64,000 bases of DNA, from positions 1,537,546 to 1,601,545 of the forward strand of contig VYZB01000195.1 in NCBI GenBank assembly GCA_013397455.1. The letters run 5' to 3'. Below the pieces are notes generated by a model. It was not told the origin of the DNA, ran no database searches, and saw only the letters and a program-made list of their open reading frames with translations. Below are positions 1 through 25,610 of the stretch, one piece after another. A program made the position numbers and the translations under genes. The stretch comes from Crotophaga sulcirostris (taxonomy: Eukaryota; Chordata; Aves; Cuculiformes; Crotophagidae). The number at the start of each line of letters is the position of its first letter. Positions within the stretch are counted from its first letter, which is position 1.

Positions 1-160
1 TCGGTGCCTCTGTCATGCGTGGCCGATGCTGACGGAGGAAACTCCACGGGCGGTTTCTCTTCCTCTCTCTGGGCAGCCCCTCTCTGCACCTTTCCCGTTG
101 GCTTTGCATCCCGCACCCCGCTTGCTGGCTGCTTATCCCCTCTGCTCCTCTCTGCGACAG

Positions 161-14238
<14,078 letters not shown>

Positions 14239-14916
14239 ACCTGCTTTGTGGCTTTGCACGGCTGTGCACAACCGTAAGAGTGAGCCCCCTCTCTCCCAAA
14301 TCTTCACAACAGCAACAACACGCGAATCCAAGAAGGGGCTGAGCGCCAATCTGGAGAGATCCATCCTTCATTCATAGACACTGCTGCTGGATCCAAGTCA
14401 AATAAAGAGAATGCAAAGTTTTGTACACAAATAATATTTTACACTAAAGTTTGTAGATTAAATGTATCACTGCTGTCCTTTTGGGAGAGCATGTAAGATG
14501 GAGTTTCCTTAACGTAGCTCAGAAATGCCACTGGTAGAGAAAAAAACAGTTTTTCCTTGTCTGACCTAACATGGGATAGATACATCACCCTGAGCAGCAT
14601 GAGGAGGGCAGTTTTTGGAGAAGCCAAGTGCACGGGCATCATAGCTTCAGCTTCTGGCTGTGTTCTGTGTCCAGGGCATGCTGTGCAGCTGCTCTGTCAG
14701 CTCCCAGGCTTCTCCCATTACTGGTTTCTCTGGCTCTCACTGATAAAGGGGGCAAATGGTAGGGTTGTTTTCTGCGCTCCCACAAGGGAAACTTCACTCA
14801 GCAGCTGCCTCATTGTTACACTAATGCTCTAGCTTTAACAAAACTAAAGTCTTTATTTTTAAAAGCAATGAACTTTAAAGAAATAAAGCTTACAAAAACC
14901 ACAAAAAAACAGAAGC
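14239..14916 (+). terminator. TPD52L2: TPD52L2 3' UTR with alternative polyadenylation signals
   Basis: A canonical AATAAA lies at 14401-14406, only about 165 bases after the stop. A second is at 14882-14887 and a third, more distant one at 15911-15916. The first or second most likely defines the main 3' end. Which is used cannot be decided from sequence alone. Confidence 0.6.
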
Positions 14917-17254
14917 TTTGGCATCACATTAGGGCGATGCTCCCTTGGACTCTGAGACTGAATTGCAAGCCTTACATCACCCGACGCTTTACTTGTTTCT
15001 GGTTTTGTTCTATAGAGATGACTGCAAGGGTTCTACAGCTGGATGTTGAGCGCTGGAGTTTTGCATTGTGCAAAAGTTTTGCAGTCATAGCAGCATGCTT
15101 GTAAGCCAGTTCTTGTGTTAAATTCAGTGGCGCACTCCCGTTTCCTGAGTGTATGAAACTTGCTTCTCCCTTCTGAGTTTATACCTTCATTCTTGGAGGA
15201 GGACTTTCTGAAGGCTGCTAGCAACAGGGCTAGGTTTAAAAGGCCACAGCTGTCCCTGGCGATGCAGCCGCTGTGCTGGAGGGGCTCTGCCCCACTCCTC
15301 TCATGAGCCCCTCTGTCTGCTATCTCTGAATGTGACTGGATGGGTTTTTTCCGTTGAAAGCCCCAGCCCTAATCTTGGTTTACAAAACTGGCAGAGTTGC
15401 AGAGCTGAACCAGTCCCCCCAGGGGCTGGGTGTTTTGTTCTTTTGATGCCCAACTTCATTGCTCAGGAGCTGAACAATTCCAAGTTTTCTTCTAAAGGCC
15501 TGATCTTATTCTAGGCGAGGTGCCTCCACATAGAAGTACCTAGGGTGAGCAACTCTGTGCCTTAGAGGCCAAGTGGGACTTACTCAGGTCTTGCTGTGTA
15601 CATATCCGGGTAGTTGTAGTGGTTTATCACCCGGGGGGGATGAAACTGCATTTGACCCTTCTTTAGAGAAGCAAGTTTTGACGCTTACCCTCTGATTAAT
15701 CCCTGTTTAATTGCTTCCCTCCCTCTGCAGACCTGGGGACAGAATGAGGTGTTAGAAGGCACATGTACTAGGCATTAGGGAAGTGTAGAGTGTGGTTTAC
15801 TGGCGCTCCGTGTTTGAAACTGGCCTCCCTGCGTGGAGCAGGGCTGGTGAAACGGGGGCTGCTGAGGTTGGGGTATCAAACTGTTTATACAGATAAATAG
15901 GAAACCTATCAATAAAGCGTTCCTTTGGGAGAAAATGGGTTGAATGTGCTGGTCTTGTTCTGTCTAACAATGCTGAAGGCTGCTTGCAGGTGTGTGGTAC
16001 GAACTTGTCCGGTAAATACCAACTACCTGCAACAGCACGGGGCAAGAAGCAACTGAAATATTTTAGGAACCACTTTTCTCTGCTGGCACCATGTCCCAAC
16101 CCTCAGTTGAAACTATGACAAAGGTTTTTTATGGAATTTTGACATTTATGCTTGTAAGAGGGGTTGCACAATTGCTCCAGGACCCTGTGCTCATCCAGAG
16201 CCAAGTGCTTGCCAGTGTGCCCAGTCTGGGTCCGCTCACTGTGCCCCCATTGGTGCCAGCAGCCCGGGGCAGCCCTGCATGGGTGCTGGGGCATTCAGTA
16301 TCTCCTTATGGGTGCAGGCTCCATTCAAGGGCCAAGGCTAGGGCTGGGGAGCCCTGTGCATCACTGATGTTTTTGGGGGTGGGAGGTACCAAGTGTCCTC
16401 TGGAGCTGGAGCTGGCCATGTGGACTATGAAGGAGCCACTGAAGGAAGGGGGCTGAAGAGAGGAGAGGGTGTGGGTTAGTGGTGGTGACTCCATTGGCAA
16501 GTGGGATTCGTCATCGTTCATTCCTTTAAAATGTGAGTCAGAGGCAGTGGATGGGAAAGGCTGTTGGAGCTGTACGGGAATGTCACACACCAACAGGGTC
16601 ACAGGCATCCGGGCAGCGTTCCCGCACCAGCGCTGGGGTCACTCGCACTGGGATATGCTGGAAGCAGGGGAAGTTGCGCTTTCACCCGAACAGCAGCCTT
16701 CCCTGGGGACTTGCCAGGAAACCTGAGCAACTGGGAAAAGCAGTCAGACTCTTTAGCTTAAAAAAAAAACGTTTTAACTCATGTTTTCAGTGGGTGTTTG
16801 TCCATCGACAAATGGCTCGGTGCTGTGCACTGGGGCACCCACAGCACCCCATGGCAGCCTGTGTGGGGCGTGCTGCGCGCAGCGCCCGAGAAAAAGCAGG
16901 GGTCATGAGGGTCATAAAATTGTTAAGGTTGAAAAGGTGCCACACAAGCCTGACTTAAACCCGAGGGTCGATGGGCATCAGCGCAGGGGCTGTGCGCCCC
17001 TGGAAAAGCAGCGAAACACCAAGTCTGTGGCCTAAAGGTGGTGAGTGGGGCCTGTCCCCCGCCCTACTGCACCCCCCCAGCCCCACTGCAGCCTCTGCCC
17101 AGCCCTGCTGCTCCCTATGCTGCAGCCCCCAGCCCCACCATAGCCCCATTCCCGCTGTGCCCCGTGCTGCAGCTCTCAACTGTAGCTTGTGTGCCACTAC
17201 TGCCCGCTCTCCCGCACTGGACGAGAAGCAGCAGGCGCGCAACATTCCTGTGGC
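14917..17254. other. Intergenic region between TPD52L2 and tRNA-Glu
   Basis: No convincing exon is visible. Several short open frames (for example 16091-16456) lack any recognisable domain and look random. A short stretch at about 16912-16945 ('gtcataaaattgttaaggtt') resembles the minus-strand 3' end of another CR1 subfamily but is too short to be sure. GC content rises toward the tRNA and the gap. Confidence 0.5.
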
Positions 17255-17326
17255 TCCCTGGTGGTCTAGTGGTTAGGATTCGGCGCTCTCACCGCCGCGG
17301 CCCGGGTTCGATTCCCGGTCAGGGAA
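17255..17326 (+). tRNA. tRNA-Glu (anticodon CTC)
   Basis: A complete 72-nt tRNA. The acceptor stem is TCCCTGG paired with TCAGGGA (one G-T) and the discriminator base is A17326. The anticodon stem is CGGCG/CGCCG (17281-17285 and 17293-17297) with loop CTCTCAC, giving anticodon CTC at 17288-17290, read as Glu. The internal promoter elements are present: A box around TGGTCTAGTGG and B box GGTTCGATTCC. A T-rich tract starts at about 17331 and serves as the pol III terminator. It has no intron. The sequence is canonical, so probably functional. Confidence 0.97.
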
Positions 17327-17330
17327 GTTC

Positions 17331-17351
17331 CTTTTTCTTTTTTTTTTTTTT
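17331..17351 (+). terminator. Pol III T-run terminator after tRNA-Glu
   Basis: The run of T residues (five, a C, then 13 up to the gap edge) begins about 5 nt past the tRNA 3' end, as expected for pol III termination. The long T tract may also be why the assembly breaks here. Confidence 0.7.
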
Positions 17352-18201
17352 NNNNNNNNNNNNNNNNNNNNNNNNNNNNNNNNNNNNNNNNNNNNNNNNN
17401 NNNNNNNNNNNNNNNNNNNNNNNNNNNNNNNNNNNNNNNNNNNNNNNNNNNNNNNNNNNNNNNNNNNNNNNNNNNNNNNNNNNNNNNNNNNNNNNNNNNN
17501 NNNNNNNNNNNNNNNNNNNNNNNNNNNNNNNNNNNNNNNNNNNNNNNNNNNNNNNNNNNNNNNNNNNNNNNNNNNNNNNNNNNNNNNNNNNNNNNNNNNN
17601 NNNNNNNNNNNNNNNNNNNNNNNNNNNNNNNNNNNNNNNNNNNNNNNNNNNNNNNNNNNNNNNNNNNNNNNNNNNNNNNNNNNNNNNNNNNNNNNNNNNN
17701 NNNNNNNNNNNNNNNNNNNNNNNNNNNNNNNNNNNNNNNNNNNNNNNNNNNNNNNNNNNNNNNNNNNNNNNNNNNNNNNNNNNNNNNNNNNNNNNNNNNN
17801 NNNNNNNNNNNNNNNNNNNNNNNNNNNNNNNNNNNNNNNNNNNNNNNNNNNNNNNNNNNNNNNNNNNNNNNNNNNNNNNNNNNNNNNNNNNNNNNNNNNN
17901 NNNNNNNNNNNNNNNNNNNNNNNNNNNNNNNNNNNNNNNNNNNNNNNNNNNNNNNNNNNNNNNNNNNNNNNNNNNNNNNNNNNNNNNNNNNNNNNNNNNN
18001 NNNNNNNNNNNNNNNNNNNNNNNNNNNNNNNNNNNNNNNNNNNNNNNNNNNNNNNNNNNNNNNNNNNNNNNNNNNNNNNNNNNNNNNNNNNNNNNNNNNN
18101 NNNNNNNNNNNNNNNNNNNNNNNNNNNNNNNNNNNNNNNNNNNNNNNNNNNNNNNNNNNNNNNNNNNNNNNNNNNNNNNNNNNNNNNNNNNNNNNNNNNN
18201 N
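17352..18201. other. Assembly gap (850 N)
   Basis: Unsequenced. It is flanked by a long T tract on the left and C-rich sequence on the right. Any open frame crossing it is an artefact. It may hide the CpG island or first exon of DNAJC5. Confidence 0.99.
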
Positions 18202-18679
18202 GACCCCCCCTCCCCACTAGGAGCCTTTCCAGGGATTCCCCCACCTGGAGATCTTCCCCCTCTGAGATCCCCCTCTCGCATTCCCTCCCCTCACCCTCCC
18301 AGGATCCCTGGAAATCCCAACCCCTTCCTTCCAGCCGCAGGGATCCAAGCTGTAAAGACTGAGGATCCCCCCCCAAAAAAAAGGCCTGGAAGGTGATTTG
18401 GGAGTGAAAGTCACCCACGTCTGTGCCAGCCACGATTCCCAGTGACCGGAGGCAGCAGGGGGGGGGGGTTGCTTCCCCTTTTGCTTACTGTTCTGCTTAA
18501 TTTGAAAAAAAAAAAAAAAAATGTGCAACCACTCAGGTCATTATGTGCTTAATGAATGACGTATCCCAGCGGGAAGTAAATCCTGCCTTTCTAACGAGGA
18601 ACTCGCACAGGCCGCATCGTTTTATTGATGTGTGCAGTGTTTTTTCTGGTTCCCAAATTAAGAATTCTGGTCAGGTAAC

Positions 18680-19110
18680 CGTGGTGGTACGGGATGCAAC
18701 GGGACGGAACGGAGCCGGCGAAGCCACCGACAGCGCCTGCGTTTGTGCGTTATCCGCGTCTGCCTGCGCCGCCGGTGACTTTACTGCCAGAGCGCATGGC
18801 ACTGCCGGAGCCGCTTCCCCCACGGAGCGCAAGGTGAAAGCCATCCCTGTGGCAGAGAGGGGAGCCGAGCGGTTTGATCCCTTTTTTTTTTTTAGGTTGT
18901 TTTTATTGGGGTGTTGGTTTTCCTGTGCGGGGAGGCGTTGCTGTAGAGCTGTGGATGCTTTAATATCCGCTCCCCTGCGGAAAGGCTGGAAAGCACGGCC
19001 TGAACGTGGCAAATCACCTCACAGCGGCGTGAAATAACGCAGCCTCCCGGTTGGTGTCTGCCTGGTGTCCTCCTGCCGGATTATCCTAAGGAACGGCGAT
19101 GTTATTCGCG
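18680..19110 (+). promoter_or_regulatory. CpG-rich segment, possible DNAJC5 promoter/first-exon region
   Basis: CpG density is well above that of the surrounding 10 kb (for example ACGGGACGGAACGG and the CCGCGTCTGCCTGCGCCGCC stretch near 18750). It is followed by GAGCGCAAG|gtgaaa at about 18830, a usable splice donor. DNAJC5 needs an untranslated 5' exon somewhere upstream of 34019, and this is the nearest CpG-rich sequence on the correct side. The true island could equally lie inside the adjacent gap. Assignment is inference. Confidence 0.3.
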
Positions 19111-20639
19111 TGTTTAAATAACGTGTGAGTTCGCTGCTGGTGAAGGAAACCCTTGCAGGCCGTGCTGCCCGGCGCTGTCACCCATCTCACCGGTGATTTA
19201 AGCTCTCAAAGTGTGCAGGGCTGAAAGGATTTCCCTTTGGAACACATCAGGATTTTACCTTTTTAAATTCCTCAATAGGAGCGTCCGCCTTTATGTGGAA
19301 TTTATTTCAGTGGAGGCCTTTTCCAGTTTTAAGGCATCTGCTGCTTTCAGGCTGCTCAGGGTCTGTGTTGGCATCTTTGTTTGCTTTTGGTAGAAAATGG
19401 GAGCCCTATTTTGACTAAGAGATTCCAAGAAGGAGATGCCAAATTCATTTGCGTTAATGAATGAGCTCTGATAATTCAAGTATGCTGTGCTCTGGGAGGG
19501 GTAAAAAAGGGGAAGCAAAAGTTGGAGTCCAAAATTGGCTGGAATATATAGAATGTAGGATGAAAATGAGATTATTTTTATGGAGCGGCTCCCTGCGGTT
19601 TTCTCGTCAGGCTCTAAGGGATTTGGAGAACCCTCTCTTGGTGCTGGCCATGTGGAATCTGCTTTGTGAATAATGCTGAGTTTGGAGATGAGAATTCCAG
19701 TCAAACAGCTTTCCCTAAGCATAAATAAATGCTTCTTTCCCTCCCTCCTTCATTTCATCTCGGTGCTTGTCCACAGCATTTCAATGAAAGCAGAGACACT
19801 GCAACGCGGTCATTTTCCTCCTTGATTTCTGATGTCTTGCATTGATAAATTGCAGGTGCTGGGTTCAAAGTGAACCCAAACCTGAGATTTCCCAACCTCA
19901 CAGGGCAGCAGGGCTGTATTTAACCACCTTTCATGGTACGTCTTTGTCATATGTTTTGTCTCCTAGCATGGACCTTATATCCCTGTTGATTATTCCCAAG
20001 AAGTATAAATACTGTTAAGTCTTTCCAGGGTGCTGAGCAGCTACCTCCAGTCCATGGGGAGACTTGTGTGTGGCAGAGGATTGGAGAGGGGTTGCAATAC
20101 AGCTGTGGTGTGGACAGGATTTTCTTACCATGTGCCTTGGATCTTCATACTTTGAGAAAATTGAGCAGTACCAAAATATGACTTAGGAAGCGAATAGTAT
20201 GGAAGCTGATGTTGAGACTTTTGACCTCGTGTGCAGGTCATACCGTTAGGGTGGTGACAGTTGTCAGCAGTGATGTGAGGGGAATCCCATCTCTTCATGA
20301 ACTTCAAGAAGGATTTTTGTCTAAGCATTTTGAGTGAATACGACTGAAAGCCTGACTGGATTACTTAAGAAGTTATGCTTTAGGGTGGCTGTAACAAGTT
20401 GCTGATATGGCCCTTTCTTGGCTCTATGGTTTCCATTGCCAGAGTTTCCTCTTTGGGGAAGTGGGCACAATTTGAGCCTGGGAGGTGGTTCTGCAAATCC
20501 TATCGGTCTGTTAAATGACTTAACTTGTAACAATGGTACTGCAACTGGCCTGTGATCATTGCCCTGTTTCCCTGTTTTGATCAGTTTGCAGAGTTTTCTC
20601 TTTCTTTAAATATCATTATTGTTAATAACCAGATAAAAT

Positions 20640-20794
20640 GCCCCATCCCTGGAGGTGTTCAAGGCCAGATTGGATGAGGCTTTGAGCAACCTAATCCAGT
20701 GGGAGGTGTCCCTGCCCATGGCAGGGGGTTGGAACTGGATGGGCTTTTAAGGTTTCTTCCAACCCAAACCATTTTGTGATTCTATGGTTCTATG
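20640..20794 (+). mobile_element. CR1 LINE 3' fragment
   Basis: The last ~155 bp of a CR1 element, from the 'ccatccctggaggtgttcaa' block to a GATTCTATGGTTCTATG tail. Confidence 0.92.
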
Positions 20795-21718
20795 AAAAAT
20801 GTTTTCTGTGTGTTTGAGAAGGGGTTGGCAGAACTTTTCTGCAGAGCTTATGCACAGCACTGAGCACCAGGGTCCTCCCCAGAGCCTGCAAACTGGCACC
20901 CACCAGCATTTTCACTGCTCTCTGGTCAAACACACAAGCCTGGGGATTAATTTAAAGTAATTTTAATGCACTCACTGATTTCCTTTGCAGTTTGATCTTG
21001 AGTGGTGCAAGTCCTCGTTGTTCAGCTTTGCCACTTGCAGTTGAGCTTGGGCACAGTCGCGGCTCTGCTCGCAGCCTCTCTGCTGCTCCAGGTTTCCCTG
21101 GTTTGCAGCTGACTGGGTAGAAGGGGAAGCAGTGCCAGGGAAGGATTGCCTCCACCTTGGAAGATGTGGCTCTCCCATCCCTCTCCACCAATCGGAGAAA
21201 GACATTTTTGAAGGAGCAGGTTTGGCACGTGGCATGGTTTGCCTAGAGTGATGCTGATGCCATGGAGGGCTCCATGGAGGGCCAGTCCGTGGGCTTGGAG
21301 CAGCAATGTGCCCACCATGCTGTGAGATGGAGGGGTCATGGCACAGGATGGGGAATGAGAAACATGGCTAATGCTGAGAGCCAAAGCGAAGTGTTGCTCT
21401 GTTTTTTTTTTTTTTACCATGAAAAAGTTGTTCTCCTTGTGCTCCAGTAATTTGAATTAAGCCATATTGTTTTAAAAGTGTCCACGTAAATGTTTTTGGC
21501 ATATTTAACTCTCTAGCTACCTGTCCTGGCTGTCAAAGCTCTACAACGTGTTCAGGATGAGTGACTGGAAGTTTGCAAAGGAAAAGCCTTGGAGGATGAG
21601 AAGGGAGCTGAGAAGTGATCCTGATCAGGGTGTGCTGCCTGCAGACTGCTGGTGCTTATCAGGGCTCAGGAGTTGTTTGTGAATTCTTAACGTTGTTTTG
21701 ATGCATTCTTTATCCTCA

Positions 21719-22119
21719 GGACAGGCTGGGAGAGTTGAGGTTGTTCAGCCTGAAGAAGAGAAGGCTGTGGGGAGACCTTAGAGCAGCCTCCCAGTACTGA
21801 AAGGGGCTCCAGGAAAGCTGGGGAGGGGATCTTGGTCAGGGGACCAAGATGAGGGGATGAGGGGAACATTTTTAAGCGGAAAGAGGGGAGATTGAGATGA
21901 GATCTTGGAAAGAAATGTTTTCCTGTGAGATTGGGGAGGTCCTGGCCCAGGTTGACCAGAGCAGTGGTAGCTGCCCCATCCCTGGAGGTGTTCAAGGCCA
22001 GGTTGGATGGGGCTTTGAGCCCCCTGATCCAGTGGGAGGTGTCCCTGCCCATGGCAAGGGGTTGGAACTGGATGGGCTTTGAGTTCCTTTCCAACCCAAA
22101 CCATTCCATGATTCTGTGG
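21719..22119 (+). mobile_element. CR1 LINE 3' fragment (about 400 bp)
   Basis: It starts in the 'gagagttgaggttgttcagc' block and continues through 'gtactgaaaggggctccagg' and 'ggaggtgttcaaggccaggt' to a CCATGATTCTGTGG tail. It is 5'-truncated. Confidence 0.93.
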
Positions 22120-22448
22120 CTTTTATGGTGTTGTTACTGTGTGAAATACGGTGCGGTGATCCTAGTGGGTCAACCAGTAGCTGCTTGTTGTCTTGATAGA
22201 TCAGCATTTGAATGGTGATATAACTTAAGATTTGCCTAGAAGATTGGTTAAAGTATTTTCTTAATCAAGGGAAGCATAGGAAGCAGGGTTGTTGGACAGT
22301 ACGTGTTTTGGCTTTGGAGGCACTTTGTATCCTTTTTCAGGCAGTGTAAACTGATAGCAAGGAGCTGCATTCCAGAGAAAAAGTTCCTCAAAACATTGTT
22401 TAAATGTTTTTAATGAAGTGATAGTCGCCACCAAAAAATGTAGCAAAG

Positions 22449-22470
22449 TGTGTGTGTGTGTGTGCGTGTA
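22449..22470. repeat. (TG)n microsatellite
   Basis: About ten TG/CG dinucleotides (GTGTGTGTGTGTGTGCGTGT). Confidence 0.85.
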
Positions 22471-23419
22471 TAGAAAAACTAAATACTGACAGTTACTGGT
22501 GTGGGACCGCAGGGTTTTTAGTGCATTGTGACTGTGTGTGTTTGTCCTGGGTGAGAGTGGATGAGCTGCTCTAGTGTACATCCTGATTCGTGGTGTCCTG
22601 GCACCTTCTCCTGACTGCACTGACCTGTATCTGCATTGCACTGAAAGGTGCTGTTCCAAAACCCTTCTCTGCCTCCTTCGGTAACGCTGTGACGCTGTCG
22701 GTGCCAGCGCGTTGTAGGGCCGAGCTGTGACATCTCGGTGTGTTTCTCTTCTGGCTGTAGGTTCTCATCCTCTGGGCACCAGTCAGAGAACACAAGAGGC
22801 GTGAGGTGCGCGGCGCTCACGTGCACACAGAACAACTCTCGTAGGCCCCCGTGGATTCACATTTGCCACGTCTGTCTCCTCTTTCATAACCTGCTCAAGT
22901 ATTTTGTAATGAGAGTAGAGTTTTTTGATGAAAGAATGTTGGTTTTCTTTTTCTTTTTGATGTACTTCAGCACCGTGGCCTGAACTTTGTTGGGTGAATT
23001 GTTGAGCAAATGAAAAACCCCGTGGCATAACTGGACTTTTTGTGTTGGTGATGGGCAGATGGCTTCTGACGGATGAATGATGCAAGGAAATAGAACAGTT
23101 CTCTAGATCTGATTGCAGTGTCTGATACTGGTGGGGAGAAGCTGATAGAAGAGCACAAACCGGAGATCCCATCAGCCCCCCACGCTTCCCCGCCTTCCTT
23201 CTGGGCTTCCTCTCCCCTCACAGAATCTGTATTTGTAGTATATGTCTGTCAAGAACAAGTTTTTGCTGCTTGCTCTGGAACGCTGCCGTACATCATCCTG
23301 CTTCTGCTTTCATGACAAAGAGCTTCACAATCCTTACCTGGCTTCATCCCTGTCCTGCTGCAGGTGTGGCAGCACCAGGGATTCTGGATCGCCGGTGGCT
23401 TTTACAGGACAATCTGTAG

Positions 23420-23574
23420 AAATCGTAGAATCATGGAATGGTTTGGGCTGGAAGGGACCTCAAAGCCCATCCAGTTTCCAATCCCCTGCCATGAGCACGG
23501 ACCCCTCCCACTGGATCAAGGTGCTCCAAGCCCCATCCAACCTGGCCTTGAACACCTTCAGGGATGGGGCAGCA
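23420..23574 (-). mobile_element. CR1 LINE 3' fragment, left arm of a divergent pair
   Basis: Minus-strand CR1 3' end beginning at ATCGTAGAATCATGGAATGG on the plus strand. It stops abruptly inside the 'gggatggggcagc' block, where a plus-strand CR1 piece begins. Confidence 0.9.
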
Positions 23575-23772
23575 GGAAAAATGTCTTTACTGAAAGATTG
23601 GTGAAGCACTGGAAGAGGCTGCCCAGGTCCGTGGTGGAGTTTCTGTCCCTAGAAGGGTTCAAAAAATGTGTAGATGTGGCAATCTGGGACATGGTTTAGT
23701 AGGAACAGTAGGGTTGTGCTGCTGGTTGGACTGGGTAAGCTTAGAGGTGTTTTCCAACCTTAATGATTCTAT
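23575..23772 (+). mobile_element. CR1 LINE 3' fragment, right arm of a divergent pair
   Basis: Plus-strand CR1 of a different subfamily ('gtagatgtggcaatctggga', 'atggtttagtagg', 'ttccaaccttaatgattcta'). It abuts the minus-strand piece at 23420-23574 with no spacer. Confidence 0.88.
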
Positions 23773-25397
23773 TTTTCATTACTGGTCCTGAAATGAGTTT
23801 ATATTGGATCTTGGGTAATGAAAACCCAGCATTTTCTCTATTTGTCCTATAATGTACAACTCCTTACCTAGCTTCCTGCATCTTCTCTTAGAGCCACATT
23901 TTTGCAGTCACTTTTCTCTTCACATTTTCTATATAAAGCCCAGTTCGTCCCTCTCACATGTTAACAATTATATTTCTGTGATGATTATCGCTCTTCCTTT
24001 CTTGCTGTTTTGGGGCTGTTTAGATGTATGAATGTATAAAATATTATTTTAAAGTAACTCTAAATGAAGAAAGGTGCTATTTGGCAACTAATTCTGTTCC
24101 TCTTGAGTATCTTCAGGAAGACGATCTCTTGGTTGGGGGAATGTAGGTAAGGATAACACTGGTTTAAGATTGCATTCAGAGCATCCCGTTGTGTACCCAG
24201 GAGGCTGAAGAGATGACTGTCGTACTCTGGTGTTAGTAAAGATCAGAGGGAGGTATGAAAGCATCACAGTCACAAAACCTGTAGGGTTTTCTGGCTTTGT
24301 CCTCAGTTATTTAGGCAGAAAAAAAGACTAAAAGTGATAATTCTGTTCTTTACACTAAGCTAAAAGGCGAGTGCATTGGGAATGGCAGCGATTAAATTAT
24401 GGGTCAGTAGAGTAGTGGCCTTTTTGTTCTAAGTCCTGTGAAGTGTATTCCAGCCTGGAAACTCAGTTTATACAATGTGTACGCGTTTAGATGTTCTATT
24501 TCTTATGCCAAGTATAATGTTAGAAAACTCAGTTGCAGTTGAAGTCTGGAACATGTTTTTTCCTGAAGTGCCACGTTTGCAAACTAAGTCTATGGTTGGA
24601 AATTCAAAGTGTGCCTTTTCCTGGTAATCACTAGTGAGAAGGCAAATCAGTCAGACAAATACTATTCTCAGTTGCCTTATTATTTCTGAATTACGGGCTT
24701 GCTTTGTTTTTTTTTTAAGCAGCCATGAAATCCTGTTGCCAGACTGAGTGACTGAACTGAGGATGTTCTTCATCGTGCAGTTTGCAGATAAAGTGTGTGC
24801 AGAGAGAGGGAACGGTGGAAGTAGAAACCAGCGTGGCTTCTGTAAGGGTGAGAGTAAGATAAAATAAATCTTTCTGTTGGTGGGACCACAGTATATGGTT
24901 AGAGAACACCAAGGAGGTTATCTCCTCTAAGGAAGTGTCCATTTAAATTAAAGCCACTTCTCATTCAACGCTGTGATCTCTTAGGATATTTCCAACTGGG
25001 TGGAGATGCTGTACAAGGTCTTGGGTCCTGAGCACCGCGCGATCCAGACCGACTCGAACGTGGGAGTTGTGTGCTGGTTAATATATGCTTGGGATATTCC
25101 AATGTTACACTGGCAGCGGGGTAGTGGTGACTTGTGAAAACCTCTGGATGGCCATGGAATAAATGTGTCATTATCCCAAGGTGCTCTCTGCTGGGGTGTT
25201 CTGTGTGGTCACCTCGGGACCTGTGTTCCCTTTTAGCTGACCTCAGAAGAAACAAAAATGTCTGCACTGAAGGCACAGCCCTCCAGCATTGCCCAGCCCT
25301 CAAAATAAAAGTTTTGTTGTATTTTCCTGCTAAAACAGCAAGTAAATCTTGGAATGATAGGAACTGCGCTGGTCAGTTCAGATTTTATTGTGAAAAA

Positions 25398-25610
25398 GGA
25401 TGGGGCATCCACAGCTTCTTTGGGCAGCCTGTGCCATTGCCTCACCACCCTCAGTAGAGAATTTTTATCCAAGAACTCATCTCAATCCCCCCTCTTTCAG
25501 CTTAAAACCCTTCCCCCTTGTCCTGTCCCTGCACTCCCTGATCATGAGCCCCTCCCCAGCTTTCCCGTAGCCCCTTTAAGGACTGAAAGGCTGCTCTGAG
25601 GTCTCCCTGG
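25398..25610 (-). mobile_element. CR1 LINE internal fragment
   Basis: Minus-strand CR1 sequence ('gcctgtgccattgcctcacc', 'tttcagcttaaaacccttcc', 'gaggtctccctgg'). The 3'-terminal part with the tail is missing. Confidence 0.82.

Noticed and set aside
17038..18433. Long open frames on both strands across 17.0-18.4 kb
   Set aside because: They exist only because the 850-N gap is translated as X. The flanking parts are a tRNA gene and C-rich sequence.
21687..22109. Open frames in CR1 copies (here, and at 3109-3399, 38132-38425 and 60680-61117)
   Set aside because: These are translations, sometimes antisense, of CR1 3' ends with phrases such as 'PCHGQGHLPLDQG' repeated from copy to copy. They are not genes.
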